64,000 nucleotides of DNA, taken from NCBI GenBank assembly GCA_949128115.1, contig OX421962.1, positions 99,726,836 to 99,790,835 on the forward strand. The letters run 5' to 3'. Positions 46,269 through 58,400 of the stretch are shown here, in pieces. The stretch's first letter is position 1. Every line of letters begins with the position of its first letter. The notes below the pieces were generated by a model. That model saw nothing but the letters and a program-made list of their open reading frames with translations, had not been told where the DNA came from and did not search any database. The position numbers and the translations under genes were made by a program. The DNA comes from Anaspis maculata. Lineage: Eukaryota; Arthropoda; Insecta; Coleoptera; Scraptiidae.

Positions 46269-46794
46269 AAACTACGCAACGAAATTATAGTCGTACTGCA
46301 AATTTCACCCTTTTTCAAAACAAGAGAACTCCCGACTGTTTTGAACAATTTTAATTCTGTTCAAAGCATTTGAGAGCTTGATTCTCAAGGTATAGAATCG
46401 TATCCATTCGAAGATTGATAGATGTCAAGTTGAGTTTCTACAGGGTGTTAAAGAAAGTAGTGCAACATTTATAAAGTTTGACATACTCTCATTTGAAATA
46501 AAACTGCTTCTTTTGAATTTCAACATCAATGACATGTATCCAAAGTTCATATGTCGAAACGGTTTTTGATTTATCTCTTTACCTCTTTTATTTACAGGGT
46601 AGTACTTTCTTCAACACCCTGTAGAAACTCAAGTTGACATAATAGCGATCTTCTAAATGATACAATTCCATACCCAGAGAATCAAGCTCTCAAATGCTTT
46701 AAGCAAAATTAGAATTGTTCAAACCAGTCGGGAGTTCTCTTGTTTTGAAAAAGGGTGAAATTTGGAGTACGACAATAATTTCGTTGCGTAGTTT
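46269..46794. mobile_element. Foldback element, AAACTACGCAACGAAATTAT ends
   Basis: The ends AACTACGCAACGAAATTATA and the inverse (ATAATTTCGTTGCGTAGTT) lie in TA context. The arms are about 170 bp each (for example GAGAACTCCCGACTG inverse to CAGTCGGGAGTTCTC). The centre is occupied by the smaller 46441-46621 element, which splits the arms symmetrically. Confidence 0.75.
46441..46621. mobile_element. 181-bp MITE, CAGGGTGTTAAAGAAAGTAG ends
   Basis: It starts CAGGGTGTTAAAGAAAGTAG and ends CTACTTTCTTCAACACCCTG-type sequence, with TA on both sides (46439-46440 and 46622-46623). It sits in the middle of the 46269-46794 foldback, so it either inserted at the hairpin centre or is the core from which the larger foldback formed. 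Confidence 0.8.
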
Positions 46795-47349
46795 AGACTC
46801 AGCAAGTTCGTACATCGATTATAATAATCTTGTGATCCTTGCAGTGCAATTGTTGTTTGTTGTTCTTCGAACAAATTATCCTATAAACTAATGGCGAATT
46901 CGCCGTAAGTATCTATTCGATATCTATTGTACCTATACTTACTATAAATTACTGAGATTTCTGCCTCAACAAGTCCCTTTATTATGTAAAACCCAAGGTA
47001 AAACCGGTTGCTGAAAACAAAGCCCATACGCTTAAGATATATCGGCATTGCTCAGCCTATTCTCCAGGTGAACAGGGTCTGCTTCATCAGAGCAATCTTG
47101 ACGGCAGGGTGTGCTCAATAAAGTTTGAGTAAAATCGGCCAAACGGTTTTGGAGCTGATAAAGAATCTATGCTGTTTTGACAAAATCTATTCTTTATATA
47201 CCTACAACCTACAACGCGACCTTCCGCCATGAAGTTTATCGTCGTAATTGACTCGAAAATAGAGTACAAGTTAGTCCAAGAACTACAGTATAAGTACATT
47301 ATATTATGTATGTACATTGCACATTCCGGTACATCCTTCAAATCTGCAT
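46795..47349. other. P450 3' flank, no further gene seen
   Basis: This 550-bp stretch between the foldback and the P450 stop probably includes the P450 3'UTR. I see no close AATAAA on the minus strand; the nearest clear one (TTTATT on plus) is near 46977. A short ATG-plus-donor at 46891-46910 is discussed under rejected items. Confidence 0.4.
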
Positions 47350-49174
47350 TCATTGTTTCAGTACGAATTTAACTTTCACACCATTTTTAGGCCTAAGCAC
47401 CATGTCACTGATAAATTCAATATCTTCCGGCCTGTCCACAGGTTCTAGCGTGAACTTTTTCAGTATCCCACACAACACCGCTTTGATCTCGAGTATGGCG
47501 TACCTTTGACCTGCAAATCATGTCATCACTGATTCTTTTTGGAATCCAAACACTCCGTTTTTCTCTTACCGATGCAATTCCTCGGACCAGCGCTAAAAGG
47601 TAAATAAGCAAACGGATGCCGGGTCGCACAGTTTTCTGGCAAGAATCTGTCCGGATCAAACTTTTCCGGATCCGGAAAAACGTTTGGATTGTGATGCATA
47701 TCGTAAATGTAGATTCCCAAGAAGCAGTCTTTAGGAATAGTGTACCCAGTGTGAGTTGTGATTTCTTCCCCGGTCACTCTGGATATGAACGGAACACTCG
47801 GGTACATTCTGAGCGATTCCTTGATGACCCTTTCCATAAAGTTCAGTTCTTGCAGCCGATTGTAAGATAAATCTTCGGAATCGCCCAAAACTTCTGTCAT
47901 TTCTTGCAGGACTTCCTCCTGCAATTGTTTCGATTACGAAGTTTACTTTTCAGCGGATGAACTCACTTGAATGTTTTTGTGGTTGGCCAATAACATGAGA
48001 GTGAAGCAAATGGCCATGGCAGTTGTGTCGTGACCCTGGAATTTTTAAATTAGGCTTGGTTTAGTCCAAAATAAGTGTAGCTGTAAAGATCACCTCAAAC
48101 ATGAAAGTGTCGACTTCTTCACGAATACCTTCATCATCTATGTCAGCTCCATTGGCTTTGTATGTCAACAGAAGGTCTAGCATAGCCATACGTTTTCTGG
48201 ATGAGTACGAACCAGCTTCTAAAACGTTCTGACGTTCTTGTATAATTTTCTTTGAGAACTTGTGTAATTCTTCAACTAGCAAGTTTGTTTTTCTCCCGTC
48301 ATCAGTTTGATTGTATATTATATTTGTTACCAGCCACGGTCTGGTTATCCTTTGCGACAATAAATTGCCCATTTTGTAAACAGCGTCTTTGTAAATATCT
48401 TTTTCTTGTCGACTAATCTCCGAAGCCATTCCCATTGCAGTTTCTATAATTCTCAATAATTATTGAGAAAGGAACAACAAAAGAGAAAAAATCAAAGTGG
48501 AGAATTTTAGTACCTTCAATAGAACGGAGTGTGAACTGAGTAATCGGTTCCACAACATCTACAATCTCATCGACATGGTGTTCCAAATGCTGAACTAATT
48601 TGTTGGTCTCTTCATGAAAGATCGTCAAGAAATCTTGTAGTATATTGAAATGAAACGCCGGTGTCAGGATTTTCCGTCTTTTCTGCCACTTTGCACCAGA
48701 ACTAGTCAACAGGCCTGTCCCTAGCCATCCATGTAAGAAATTGTAGATAAAGCTTTTGGTGTTGTGTTTCATGTTCGTTATCACCAGCTGGAACAAACCT
48801 GTTCATTTACATTTTTGTAATAATATTACTTTGATTGTATTGTCTTACTTCAATATCTTCTGGATTGATTATATGAACTCCGGCTTGATGGAGCGTGATC
48901 ATTCTGTAGATGGGAAAATATTTTTTATTTCTTGCTTTCATAAGCAAGAACATTCTTTCTGAAAGGAACCAGTTAGCGCTGTATGATTCGACATACAAAC
49001 CGAACCTGGAGAGGTCATGTATTCGAAAATGTTGCCAATAATTGGGTAGCCGGGTGGTCCGGGTATTGCTTCTATTAGTCTCCAAAATCTGCTGTAGTAT
49101 TTTCTTCCCCTAAAGTAAATTACCACCGGCAGGAGGATCACCATCACAGTTATTAGCCATGTTGACAAAGTCAT
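47350..49174 (-). CDS. Cytochrome P450, CYP4 family, complete (493 aa)
   Basis: Seven exons on the minus strand: 49006-49174, 48849-48958, 48514-48787, 48094-48443, 47967-48035, 47570-47918 and 47350-47510. All introns are GT-AG, 47-70 bp, and the frame closes at 494 codons. An N-terminal membrane anchor (residues ~5-21) leads to the Pro-rich hinge IPGPPGYP (~37-44). The CYP4 signature EVDTFMFEGHDTT spans the exon 4/5 junction (~294-306, oxygen-activation I helix). The K-helix ExxR is KESLR (E358, R361) and the heme loop is PFSAGPRNCIG with Cys ~439 as iron ligand. It is predicted to sit in the ER membrane with NADPH-P450 reductase as electron donor. CYP4 enzymes typically hydroxylate fatty acids, hydrocarbons or xenobiotics; the substrate here is unknown. 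No defect is visible. Confidence 0.95.
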
Positions 49175-50848
49175 GGCTTCGATTGAGGCTTCAAATCTAA
49201 CTGGCGAAAATCATACTTTGTTTTTCAAGTACTGAGATTTGAGATTATCTCAAATGTCAAGTGCAAAGATCAATAATTAATTTAATGCGATAAAGACGAT
49301 CGTACAATAAGTTCAGTGGTAAACACACTATGTATTTCCAATACTAGGTATACCTAATACTGTAGGTACCAGATGAGGCGTTATCTTGTGTTATTGTACA
49401 GGGTGTTGCGAGACTTAGCACCTAGTCTTAATAGGTACCTATTAATCACAATTTTTATCCTAGAAGATTCCAGATTTCAAAATGATCTATATCGCTTCAA
49501 AAAATACTTCCATATAATTCAACGATCAATAATTTCATCCCAATAATTTCTGCATCTGCATTAAAATATACCGTTATTTTTCTTTATTGAAAAATGCACA
49601 CTCTTCGATATTGAAAGCGGTGTCAAAAAAAAATTTGGTTGAACCGCCTTTCAACCAATAGAAACAAATTATTGCTAACAGGGAGGTAACGAGTGATAGA
49701 ATAAATTTCTCTTCAAGTCGCCTATGATTCCTGAAAATCTGGCGGAAAAACGTACCAAGGAGACCGACTTTGAGAAGAAATTTATCCGATCACTCTTCAT
49801 ACTGGGTGTTTAGAAAATGACGGAAAAGCTCTCCAGTACGTTGTAAGGGACCCTCCAGGGAATTCGGGGAAAATGATGAAACGATTCTTCGACTTCCATT
49901 TTTCGGGTTATCAATGGTCAAGGGACGGCCCCTAGAACCCTTCCAGTCTTGTTAATCCAGAAGATTTCAGTTTAGCGTTGAAGGCAGAATTATGAGAAAG
50001 AAATATCTACCACTGGATGTGTATTGAATTTTTTTCCATTCACAGGGTGAGTTAGAAACTAAAAAAAAATATTATTCGAGGAACCAGTTTTTGACCCTTG
50101 AGGGCTTCAAAAATTAAAGTCGACAATTTTTTTAATCATTTTTCCAGAGTTTCCCAAAGGGTCCTCTACAATGTGCTGCAGAGCTTTGCCGCTATTTTTT
50201 GGACACCTATACAGGCGAACGTCAGTCGCAAGGTTATGATGGCCAATAAATTGTTTGAGTTTGAGTTTAAGTCACTTGTCATACATTTTTACTAGCATTT
50301 CTAGTCTCAGCAGCTAGAATTTCCAATTGCTGCGCAATTATTGAGGTGAAGTAGATAAAATAGTATTTATTAGAACGTATTGTCACTAGGTATTATGAAA
50401 CTCGTGTGATAATGTGCTAATTTGAGCCTGTAAATATCGTCATTTTATCTAAAAGAGGCGACAAGCTTATTACCCAAATTTCTATTTTCAAGTTAATTGG
50501 AATTTTTTCTTGATGTTTTCTAAATATTCCGGCTCATATATCGTGAAACGGAAGCCTGGTTTGACTCTTTGACATCTTCAAACATCTTCATCGTCAAACA
50601 GTAGGTAAGCAATCTCAACCTACCAATCAATCAGGAAAAATAACGTCCATTATCACAAAACCATAAGTAATGTGGGGCTTAAAAGCAATCTCCAAAGCAA
50701 ATGACAATAAAATAGCTGAAATAGCACTCAAAGCTTGAATAGCGCTATAAGAAACGCCTTTACTCATTCAGAGCTGATTGTTTCATTATACCCACTCACA
50801 GCAATAAAACGCCTTCTGCAAGCTCCCCCAAGCAACAGCTTACTGAAA
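49175..50848. other. Shared upstream region of P450 and receptor
   Basis: This 1.7-kb region separates the divergently transcribed P450 and ionotropic receptor genes, so both promoters should lie here. I see no clear TATA box. A lone CAGGGTGTTGCGAGAC end after TA at about 49400 has no partner. The rest is AT-rich without a gene. Confidence 0.4.
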
Positions 50849-52687
50849 ATGTATCGACAGATTCAACTCAAAGCCCACCAGTTTTGCACCAATACAAACA
50901 TGATTTTATCAATTTTATTACAATTCCTAATGCCAATTCCGGCAAAAGTTGTTTTTGATAACGCACAACAACAACAGCCGTCGATAATAATAGAAGAATG
51001 CTTGGCACAAATTGCTGATAGTTATTTCCAATTTGGACAAATCACAGCCTATCAAACCAGTGATTATACTACTTCAAAAATCCAAAACAAGTTCCTAATA
51101 GCCACAGCTGAAGCCTCGCAAATTTTCATTGCAACCAAAACCTACAATTTCGTTTTTGAATACGACACTTTGGGCACGTTGAATCAAACCATCGGCGTAC
51201 TCTTGACCGATCCGATCACTTTCAATTCAAGAGGAAACTACGTCGTGATTGCCAAAACTCGAAGCGATCTGAAAACCGTAACCGATATTTTGTGGAATTT
51301 TCGCTTGTACAAATCAGTGATTCTTGTACCGGAGCGTAGCAAAGTCGATTTATACGAAATGAAGTTTAGAAAATGCGGCGACGAGATTGAAACCCGCAAA
51401 GTCGACAGCTTCAACGGCACTGTATTCAAGAAAAATCACAGATTGTTCCAACCGGATATGAAGAAGCAATTTTTCAATTGCACCCTGGCAGTGATCGCGG
51501 CCAGGGCTTATCCTTGGATTGAGTACGAGAACGACAGGCCAACGGGAGTTTTCATCAGGGCCATGAATTTGTTCGCCGAGAAGAACGGTTTCCTTCTCCA
51601 GTACCGTCCTGAGAATCCGGTCTACGCCGACGAACTCCAGGAGAGTTACAGTTTTGAAAGTGCTCACGACGACGTCGAAAACGGATATGCAGATTTCTTT
51701 TTGGCGCTGGGCAACAACTTACCGTACCTTTATTTCGATTCGAGCTTCACCGTGTACGATACCAAGATGATGCTGATCGTTTCCAAGCCGAAGAAAATGT
51801 CTTACTGGAAATCGGGATTGAAAATTTTCTCACTGCTCAACTGGATGATCATAGTCTTGGTATTTATTGGCACTAACATAGCATTATTGGTCATGGCCAA
51901 GAGAACGAAATCAGATCCCAAATTTAGAGATACTGGTCGAAATTTTTTATTTACATTCGCAGTTCTGATCGGAGTTCCAAGCCACGGGTCGCCTAAAGGC
52001 GACATGTTGAAAGTCACGTTCATTCATTTCATATTCTTCTGCTTTTTCGTGACCGTAGTGATCCAAGCGAAACTGTACAGCGTCTTCACTGATCCGCTCT
52101 TCGAAAACGAAATATCAAATTTGGAAATGCTGATCGAGTGTGGCATGCCGATCGTTTTCCAAGATGGCCTGGCTGTTTTGTTCCTCAACAACGGTCCAGT
52201 GTTTCGTTACGTTTTCGACCATTACACCACCACGTCCATTCCGTTTGGGCACAACGTGGCCGAGTGGATGAAGAAGAAGGACTTTGCGACGCTCTGCGAC
52301 ACGGGATCGTTCATCATGCACCCCAGTCTGAAGAAGATGGTCAACGTTATCGAAATTGTCAAGTTCCAGTCGGTCATGTACATGAAAAAGCACCACGAGC
52401 TCTTCGAGTGTTTCCACTGGGAGATGAAGAAGATTGTCGAGCACGGCTTTGTGGAGAAGATAGTGTCCGATGCCACGTGGAGCTACGATTTAAAAGACGA
52501 ATTCAGGGTTTTGCCAGAACACAACGTTCGATTTTCTCTGGAGCATTTGAGATCGGTGTTTTTCGTCTTGGCCGAAGGATATATATTGGCCATGCTTGTT
52601 TTTCTGTGCGAGGTATTGTGGAGCAAGCTCCAAGGGCTAGTCAGGAGATGTGACAGAGTTGTATCTTTTCAGCATGCAAGTGTTTAA
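50849..52687 (+). CDS. Divergent ionotropic receptor (IR), intronless
   Basis: This single-exon frame of 612 aa starts at the first in-frame ATG (50849). The ATG at 50900 (595 aa) places a signal-peptide-like MILSILLQFLMPIPA at the very N-terminus and may be the true start. The extracellular part includes an S1-like lobe (NCTLAVIAARAYPWIEYEND). TM1 follows at ~326-349 (LLNWMIIVLVFIGTNIALLV), a re-entrant pore (FTFAVLIGVPSH, ~365-377), TM2 ~388-408 (FIHFIFFCFFVTVVIQAKLY), the S2 lobe and TM3 ~568-591 (FFVLAEGYILAMLVFLCEVL). This order is that of iGluR-derived IR channels in sensory-neuron membranes, and intronless divergent IRs are often gustatory. The ligand is unknown. An AATAAA lies at 52858. 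The coding region is GC-richer than its flanks. Confidence 0.9.
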   Translation: MYRQIQLKAHQFCTNTNMILSILLQFLMPIPAKVVFDNAQQQQPSIIIEECLAQIADSYFQFGQITAYQTSDYTTSKIQNKFLIATAEASQIFIATKTYNFVFEYDTLGTLNQTIGVLLTDPITFNSRGNYVVIAKTRSDLKTVTDILWNFRLYKSVILVPERSKVDLYEMKFRKCGDEIETRKVDSFNGTVFKKNHRLFQPDMKKQFFNCTLAVIAARAYPWIEYENDRPTGVFIRAMNLFAEKNGFLLQYRPENPVYADELQESYSFESAHDDVENGYADFFLALGNNLPYLYFDSSFTVYDTKMMLIVSKPKKMSYWKSGLKIFSLLNWMIIVLVFIGTNIALLVMAKRTKSDPKFRDTGRNFLFTFAVLIGVPSHGSPKGDMLKVTFIHFIFFCFFVTVVIQAKLYSVFTDPLFENEISNLEMLIECGMPIVFQDGLAVLFLNNGPVFRYVFDHYTTTSIPFGHNVAEWMKKKDFATLCDTGSFIMHPSLKKMVNVIEIVKFQSVMYMKKHHELFECFHWEMKKIVEHGFVEKIVSDATWSYDLKDEFRVLPEHNVRFSLEHLRSVFFVLAEGYILAMLVFLCEVLWSKLQGLVRRCDRVVSFQHASV

Positions 52688-52857
52688 ATTGCAAAGTCGA
52701 AACACACTTAAATTATATACCTACACATAAACTTACCTTCACGCACTGAGCTTTCTTCCAGAATTTCATACTATTTCCTAGAAAGTAGAAAGAGGTGTTC
52801 AACATCGGCTCTATATCTGGATCAGCAGTCGATTGCTTCAGATTTCAACTTTCTATG

Positions 52858-52863
52858 AATAAA
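52858..52863 (+). terminator. Poly(A) signal of the ionotropic receptor
   Basis: A canonical AATAAA lies 171 bp past the receptor stop codon, and T-rich sequence (CTTTATTGTTCTC) follows within 25 bp. This suggests a 3'UTR of about 190 nt. Confidence 0.6.
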
Positions 52864-52889
52864 AGTCTATAAACTTTATTGTTCTCGAA

Positions 52890-55392
52890 AATAGTTTCAT
52901 ACAATGAATTCAGCCCTATTCATGGCAAAAGACTAGCCCCTGGTTGCACCAAAACAATAAATCATAAAATAGCTACTTGAGGATTTTCTTTGGTGAATTC
53001 TAGTAGACCATTTGCCTGTTGATTATTGACCCTATGAAATCCATGGAAGCTGTTGTGAACTAAACATTTTCCTATAATCTTTCGTCATATTATTCGTTGA
53101 TGTCGTTGACCTCGCTGTCCAGCAGTTTAGTTCGGACAGGTTCTCAAGGGTGCCCCAGAACAGTAGTTTCTGGAACACCCTTTAAACATACAATAAAATT
53201 AGACCACCTCAGTATCTGTTATAGTAGCTGTATAGTGTAGGTATATTACACTACACAATTTCTTGTACAATTTCTTGAACAATCTGGCAGTTGAACAATC
53301 AAGTTCATTGTTTTTTGACACTATTTTGGCAGATTGTTCAAGAAATTGTACAAGAAATTGTGGACTGTAACACAGCTATCAGCACTGAGCAGCTCAAAAA
53401 TTGGAAGTGCGCTCGCAAAGTCCGCTTTCCTCATCGTTTTCATACGTAGCTCTTGAACCCGTCTTTATCGCACTAAGCAATGATCGATTATTAAACTTTG
53501 CACTTGACATTTTGAATGACCTTAAATCTATTTAAACAATATAATATGCTAGGTAGCTCCTTGCAGGTGCAGAATCAAAGCCATGACTTTGTCGTCAACA
53601 TAATAACTATCAACTGATAATCGCTATTTATTTTTCTGGGGTTAACGGCATTCCTCCTACCTTCAGTGGGTGAGTACAGTTTACTATTGCGGGAAAAAAA
53701 ACAGTTACTGCCGAATTATTGAGAACATTTTGGTATAAGGTATGAATATGGGAAGAAGGAAGGGAGCGCTCGAGAACAAAAAATATATTCCATGGGTTGC
53801 CCTAAAAACAAAACAACGCCAAACACACCAACACCTCGACAAACTGGCCAAGACAATAAGAGTAGCGACACCTATCACAGAGAGGAGCGGGCTCAGACAG
53901 CCGCTTGGCAGGTCAACAAGAAATTAAAGTACGGAACTGGACTAACCGTGTGGCCGACTCCTGAGCCGAGGTGTTAGGCAACCAAATATACCTACTTGAA
54001 ATAAATGACGCCGAGAAAAGATGGAGAAAACTGCAGCGAAAATTAATACCCTATCACTAACACATGACGATTTCGTGACTTGGAAAAACATTAAAAAAAG
54101 GATCTGTGCTGAAGAAGATAAAAGAAACATGGAAAATATCACGAAAACTCGTGAAGTGAAATCCTGTAGTAGAGTAGGACCTACCATAGAAGAAGTAAAC
54201 AAGGAATTCAGATAAAGAGATTTCATTTAGTGCAGTAAAGATAGGTTTTGCTGGGGTTGAAAAAATTGATTGATGAAATTTCAAAGCTGTTTAGATTTAG
54301 AATTTTATTCTCTACCATGTACTCAAAATCTCTGAAAATCCCAGTAAGAGCATTTTTCTTGCAGCGCTGTCAAAGTTTATCATGTTTGCAGCAACAAGTC
54401 CGAAAATTGTATCCTTGTTTTTGGCACCTTAGAGCTAAATTGTTAGCTCAGAGCTGTTGATATATACCTACTCCAGGGCATGACCAGATCGTTGTCTGAA
54501 CCGCCGACATCCTATTTTCCGCAAAGAAACATGGAATGAATGAATGATGAAGGCATGAAATTTGGTGCGAATGGTCCTCGTGGTCCCCTTTTCAAATGTA
54601 GGCATGGCGCCTTATCGTCATGTTTTGGTCAAGAGGGCCCCAGGGACCCCATTGAGAGCTGAAGTTGCAGGACCTCCGTTGAATTCCTGAAATGAATTCC
54701 GACCTCCGCGGCGTTTCCTGAAGCTGCTGGCCCTCAGGGTCGATGGAGTTTACCCTTGTGTTGGCTTCCCGCAGCAGTCGTTGCTAGCCAGATTTGGGCA
54801 TCGGTTCTTGGAAAGCCGAAGAACGGTTGGCTACCTTCTTTTCCTGCATAGGCGTGTTTCGGGTACGGTTCTTTCCCCAAGTATTATTTTAAGGATCTCC
54901 TTAAATGTTCCGAGACAGGGCCTTTTGACACGATTATTTTGCGAGGCTTTTGCGCTTGGTTCAACGTGTAGTCATATTAAAAGAAAGAAATTTACTCAAA
55001 TAGATATAAGTACCTGGTTCTGAAATAATTTGACTTTGGACATGGGTAAAAAGATTGGTAATGCGTTAATTTTGTCCTTTAGTGTACATTAGAACTTTCT
55101 GTCAGATATTTTTTCGACAGAAACTGTTGACTTTTTTTAAGATTTTCAGGACTTCCTTCAAAACAAGCCATCATACTTGAAAACATGCGCAATAGAACCG
55201 GAGCTCCAGCGAATTGCAATAAACTCAATGGCGGAGTCAATAATCATCAGCATTGCCCATTTTTCTCCTCTACCCAGGTGAAGATATTGTTCTAAGGAGT
55301 TTTACAAGTTTACCGTATAACAGCATTGATTGCCAAGTGCATATTAAATATTGTATTCTTCGATCTTAGCCCTAATAGATCTTTATATTATT
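52890..55392. other. Convergent intergenic region
   Basis: This lies between the ionotropic receptor (+) and the M13 peptidase (-). Apart from the hairpin at 53255-53361 I find nothing I can name. Short frames at 53742-54226 (Lys/Arg-rich on plus) have no start context, splice sites or domain and may be eroded transposon. Confidence 0.4.
53255..53361. repeat. Perfect 32-bp inverted repeat hairpin
   Basis: ACAATTTCTTGTACAATTTC.. AATCTG at 53255-53286 is perfectly inverse to 53330-53361, with a 43-bp loop. Within each arm the motif (C)AATTTCTTG is itself repeated. An exact 32-bp stem over a ~107-bp span is compatible with a tiny MITE or a small-RNA precursor. The sequence gives no evidence of transcription. 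Confidence 0.75.
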
Positions 55393-55398
55393 TTTATT
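55393..55398 (-). terminator. Poly(A) signal of the M13 peptidase
   Basis: AATAAA on the minus strand (TTTATT on plus) lies 55 bp beyond the stop codon at 55454-55456. It is the nearest such hexamer and fits a short 3'UTR. Confidence 0.6.
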
Positions 55399-55453
55399 AA
55401 AAACTAGCTGGTATTACTACAGCCATCATCACAAAATGGTATCCAATCACTGT

Positions 55454-58400
55454 TTACAATACTCTACATTTTCGCGAAGGGTTCATGTACGAGCTCTGAG
55501 GACATTTGAAGTCCCTGGCAAAATATCGCGAGTTCCTCAGCGGGCCGTTGACTCTGAACTGAGGAAAAGCGTGTTCATCCAGCTTGAGTTGCCTTGCCAA
55601 ATCGGATTTGGGATCCTTTGCCGAACACCACATTGATGCAAATTGCATCCAAAAAAGCTGGCTCGGCGACTCTGACATCCCAGGTAGATGGGGATCTTCG
55701 CCTTGCTGCTGGATGACCCTCTGGTATGTCCGGTAAGCCAAATCTACGCCAACGAAATCGGCGAGGCTTTCCGAAACCGTCCCGTTTGTCGTGTCCAGCT
55801 GGAATGTTTTTTTTTTCAACTTCTGTACTGTCGCCTCACGAATTTGAGGACGCAGACGCGATTCGTTCTCAACAAACTCATGAGTGTACCTGCGTCGGTT
55901 GCTCCTGCCATACTGGCGAATTATGACAAAAACATATGAGGCACTTTGATAAGTGGTGACTTATGAGTCGTGATGAAGACGAAAGCCGTCTGTGTTCTTG
56001 ATTGGTTGACCCGAAGGAAATACGTTCTGTTCACCCACATACCATGAGATCTGGGTGCGTCTTGCTGAAAGTCTTGTATTCTTCGGCGATGCAGCTGGTC
56101 TGCACTTTATTCAGAAACTCTGCCTTGATGGTCAACCATGGGACGATCTTTCCGTTGGATATGTAGGCGCCGACTGAGGTGTCGAGGCCGTGGGCCAGTT
56201 CGTGTGACATGAACAAGCCAATGGCACCCAAGTTTAAAAAATTAGGGCGACCTATGGTGTACAAGTCGTCTTGGAGGGTGGCTGCGCTCAGTACTGAGGA
56301 AATAATTCGACAAGTGATCAAAATAAATATTTCGTGTGCAACAGTCAGGTACATTACGTAACAAGGTAGTGAGTAAGCGGGTGCTGTCCTCCCTAAGTGC
56401 GTAATGGGCGTGTACAGCTTACTTTAAATTTGCTATTTCATCATGTCATTTGATTACACAAGCCAAATATTGAATATTTGTCTAAATATATTATTTTGTT
56501 TTGCTCTACAGAATTGAAGATAAAAAAAAAGTGCTACAATCAGCAGATAAATTTGAAACGCCAAGATCGAGCGACATTTCTGACGTCACCGTCCCTCGAC
56601 CAATACCACAAGTTCGCGGCGCGTCAGCCTGATGGTTGTAGTGAGACTGTGACAGCTCGGCCAGTTTGCAGTTACCACGCATGAAACGAGCAGGAGCGGG
56701 CTGGATCAGTAGCGTACTATCATGCCAATGTTGTACAGTATCGGTGAGCAATAGGCTACTGGACATCAATCGCATTTCAGTATAAAAGTATCATCAATCT
56801 GATAAATATCTTAATGACGAATTTGTAGTTGGAAAAGTTTTTCGAAATATGATTTCATTTCGGTGAAAAATCAATTTGAAAGTGGACTTATTCAAATCAG
56901 GAACAATATGCTACGTCACAGCTTGAAAGTGGGCTAGGAGGTGGGAGGGAGGAAGGAGAGGGGAACGCAATCGACATTCGACCGTTCTGGATCCATTATT
57001 ACAAGAATCTTGTTCTTGATGCCATTGCATGGAGTTATTATGTATTATGAAGCGAAATTGTATTCAAAAAAGCAAGATTATTTGACGTGGGCTTGACATA
57101 TGGCATGCGACACTCGCAGTACTGCCACTCATATGGCACTAATAACACTATTGTGACATTAATCCGAAGCCTGCACGAGCCAAAATAAGTGAATTTGAAG
57201 GAGGAATCGAGCAAAATGTGAGGTTAAACCATAGCACTCCAGCATTATTTCATTTTATTTTTTTGTTATAAATCAGTTCAAAACGAGAAGGTGTCTTCAG
57301 TCATTGAATGGCCAACTAGAGTTTCTATTGGTCCTTTAAAATATGACGTCACGCACTTGCCGCGCCATTTAAACAGACAAATCTTTTTCATGGTTTTTTC
57401 ATATGTAGAAAAACTTTTTCAAACAAAATCATCTAGCCGATGCAACAATTTTGAGAGGATCTTTCATGAAAAGAAATAAAAAAACTCATGTCCACTAGCC
57501 TATTTAACGGCTCCCATGGATAAGTCCATTCAAACTGAAGTTCATTGCTTTGTTACGTCAACAACTACTCGTCCAAACATTTAAATTATTTCAATCTTCA
57601 GGCTTTTGCCATTTATAGGCAAGTTTCCCAATTACAAGAAAATCTCTACGCCACTGTTAATTTCTGCGCTTTAAATGCCGTTTGCCACACCTCCGCTCCA
57701 TACGATTGGATGGGGGACGATAACGAAACATACGGCGCGTAAACAATGCGTTTGAAAATGGGAGTGAAATTCTCAAAGTTTACTATTTTTTTTCTTTTAG
57801 TGGACGTGGTACAACCGAAATAGGGAATATAAGTTGCAAATGATGATAAAGGCAAACCACTTGGCAGGGTTACAACTGAGACCTAAATAAACGATTTGAC
57901 CCGCAGTGCTTTTCTTTTCGTCCCTTAGGATTTGAATAGCGCCCCTTTTTCAAAATGGTGGATATTATCTAGGGGCAGAAGGTATTGAATAGCCTGGTGA
58001 TGTCCAGCTTGGTAGAAATATAGGGGGCTATGTCTCAGTCGGTTTCTGGAACATCAAACACTGATTAAAAAAATGGTGGAACATTGACATCTGCCGCAGG
58101 CAAATTTGGTGGAGGCGCCAAAAGGAATTTAGTACTGTCATAAGAAAATTGCTGTAATATTTTTATTTTTCAACGGATTTTAACACAAGACATTTCATTT
58201 TGTGAAAAAGTAAATTCTTCATGTTACCTTATACCTTTCATTAAAAAAGACGTTGAGGAATGTTGAAAAAAAAAATCAAAATTATAAAAAAAAGGTTTTT
58301 TACATTTTTTTATTTTTATGCAAGTTACCCCATTTGTAGACTTTGATGTGCCCTTTCTAAAGGACACCGCACGATTCTTATGGAAAATGGGTCTCGGTCA

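Noticed and set aside
46891..46910. ATGGCGAATTCGCC followed by GTAAGT as a first exon
   Set aside because: The 14-nt segment is a palindrome in AT-rich DNA and I find no downstream exon to join it to.
52138..52653. 171-codon plus-strand frame within the receptor gene
   Set aside because: It overlaps the receptor in a different frame and has no domain; it is a shadow of GC-rich coding sequence.
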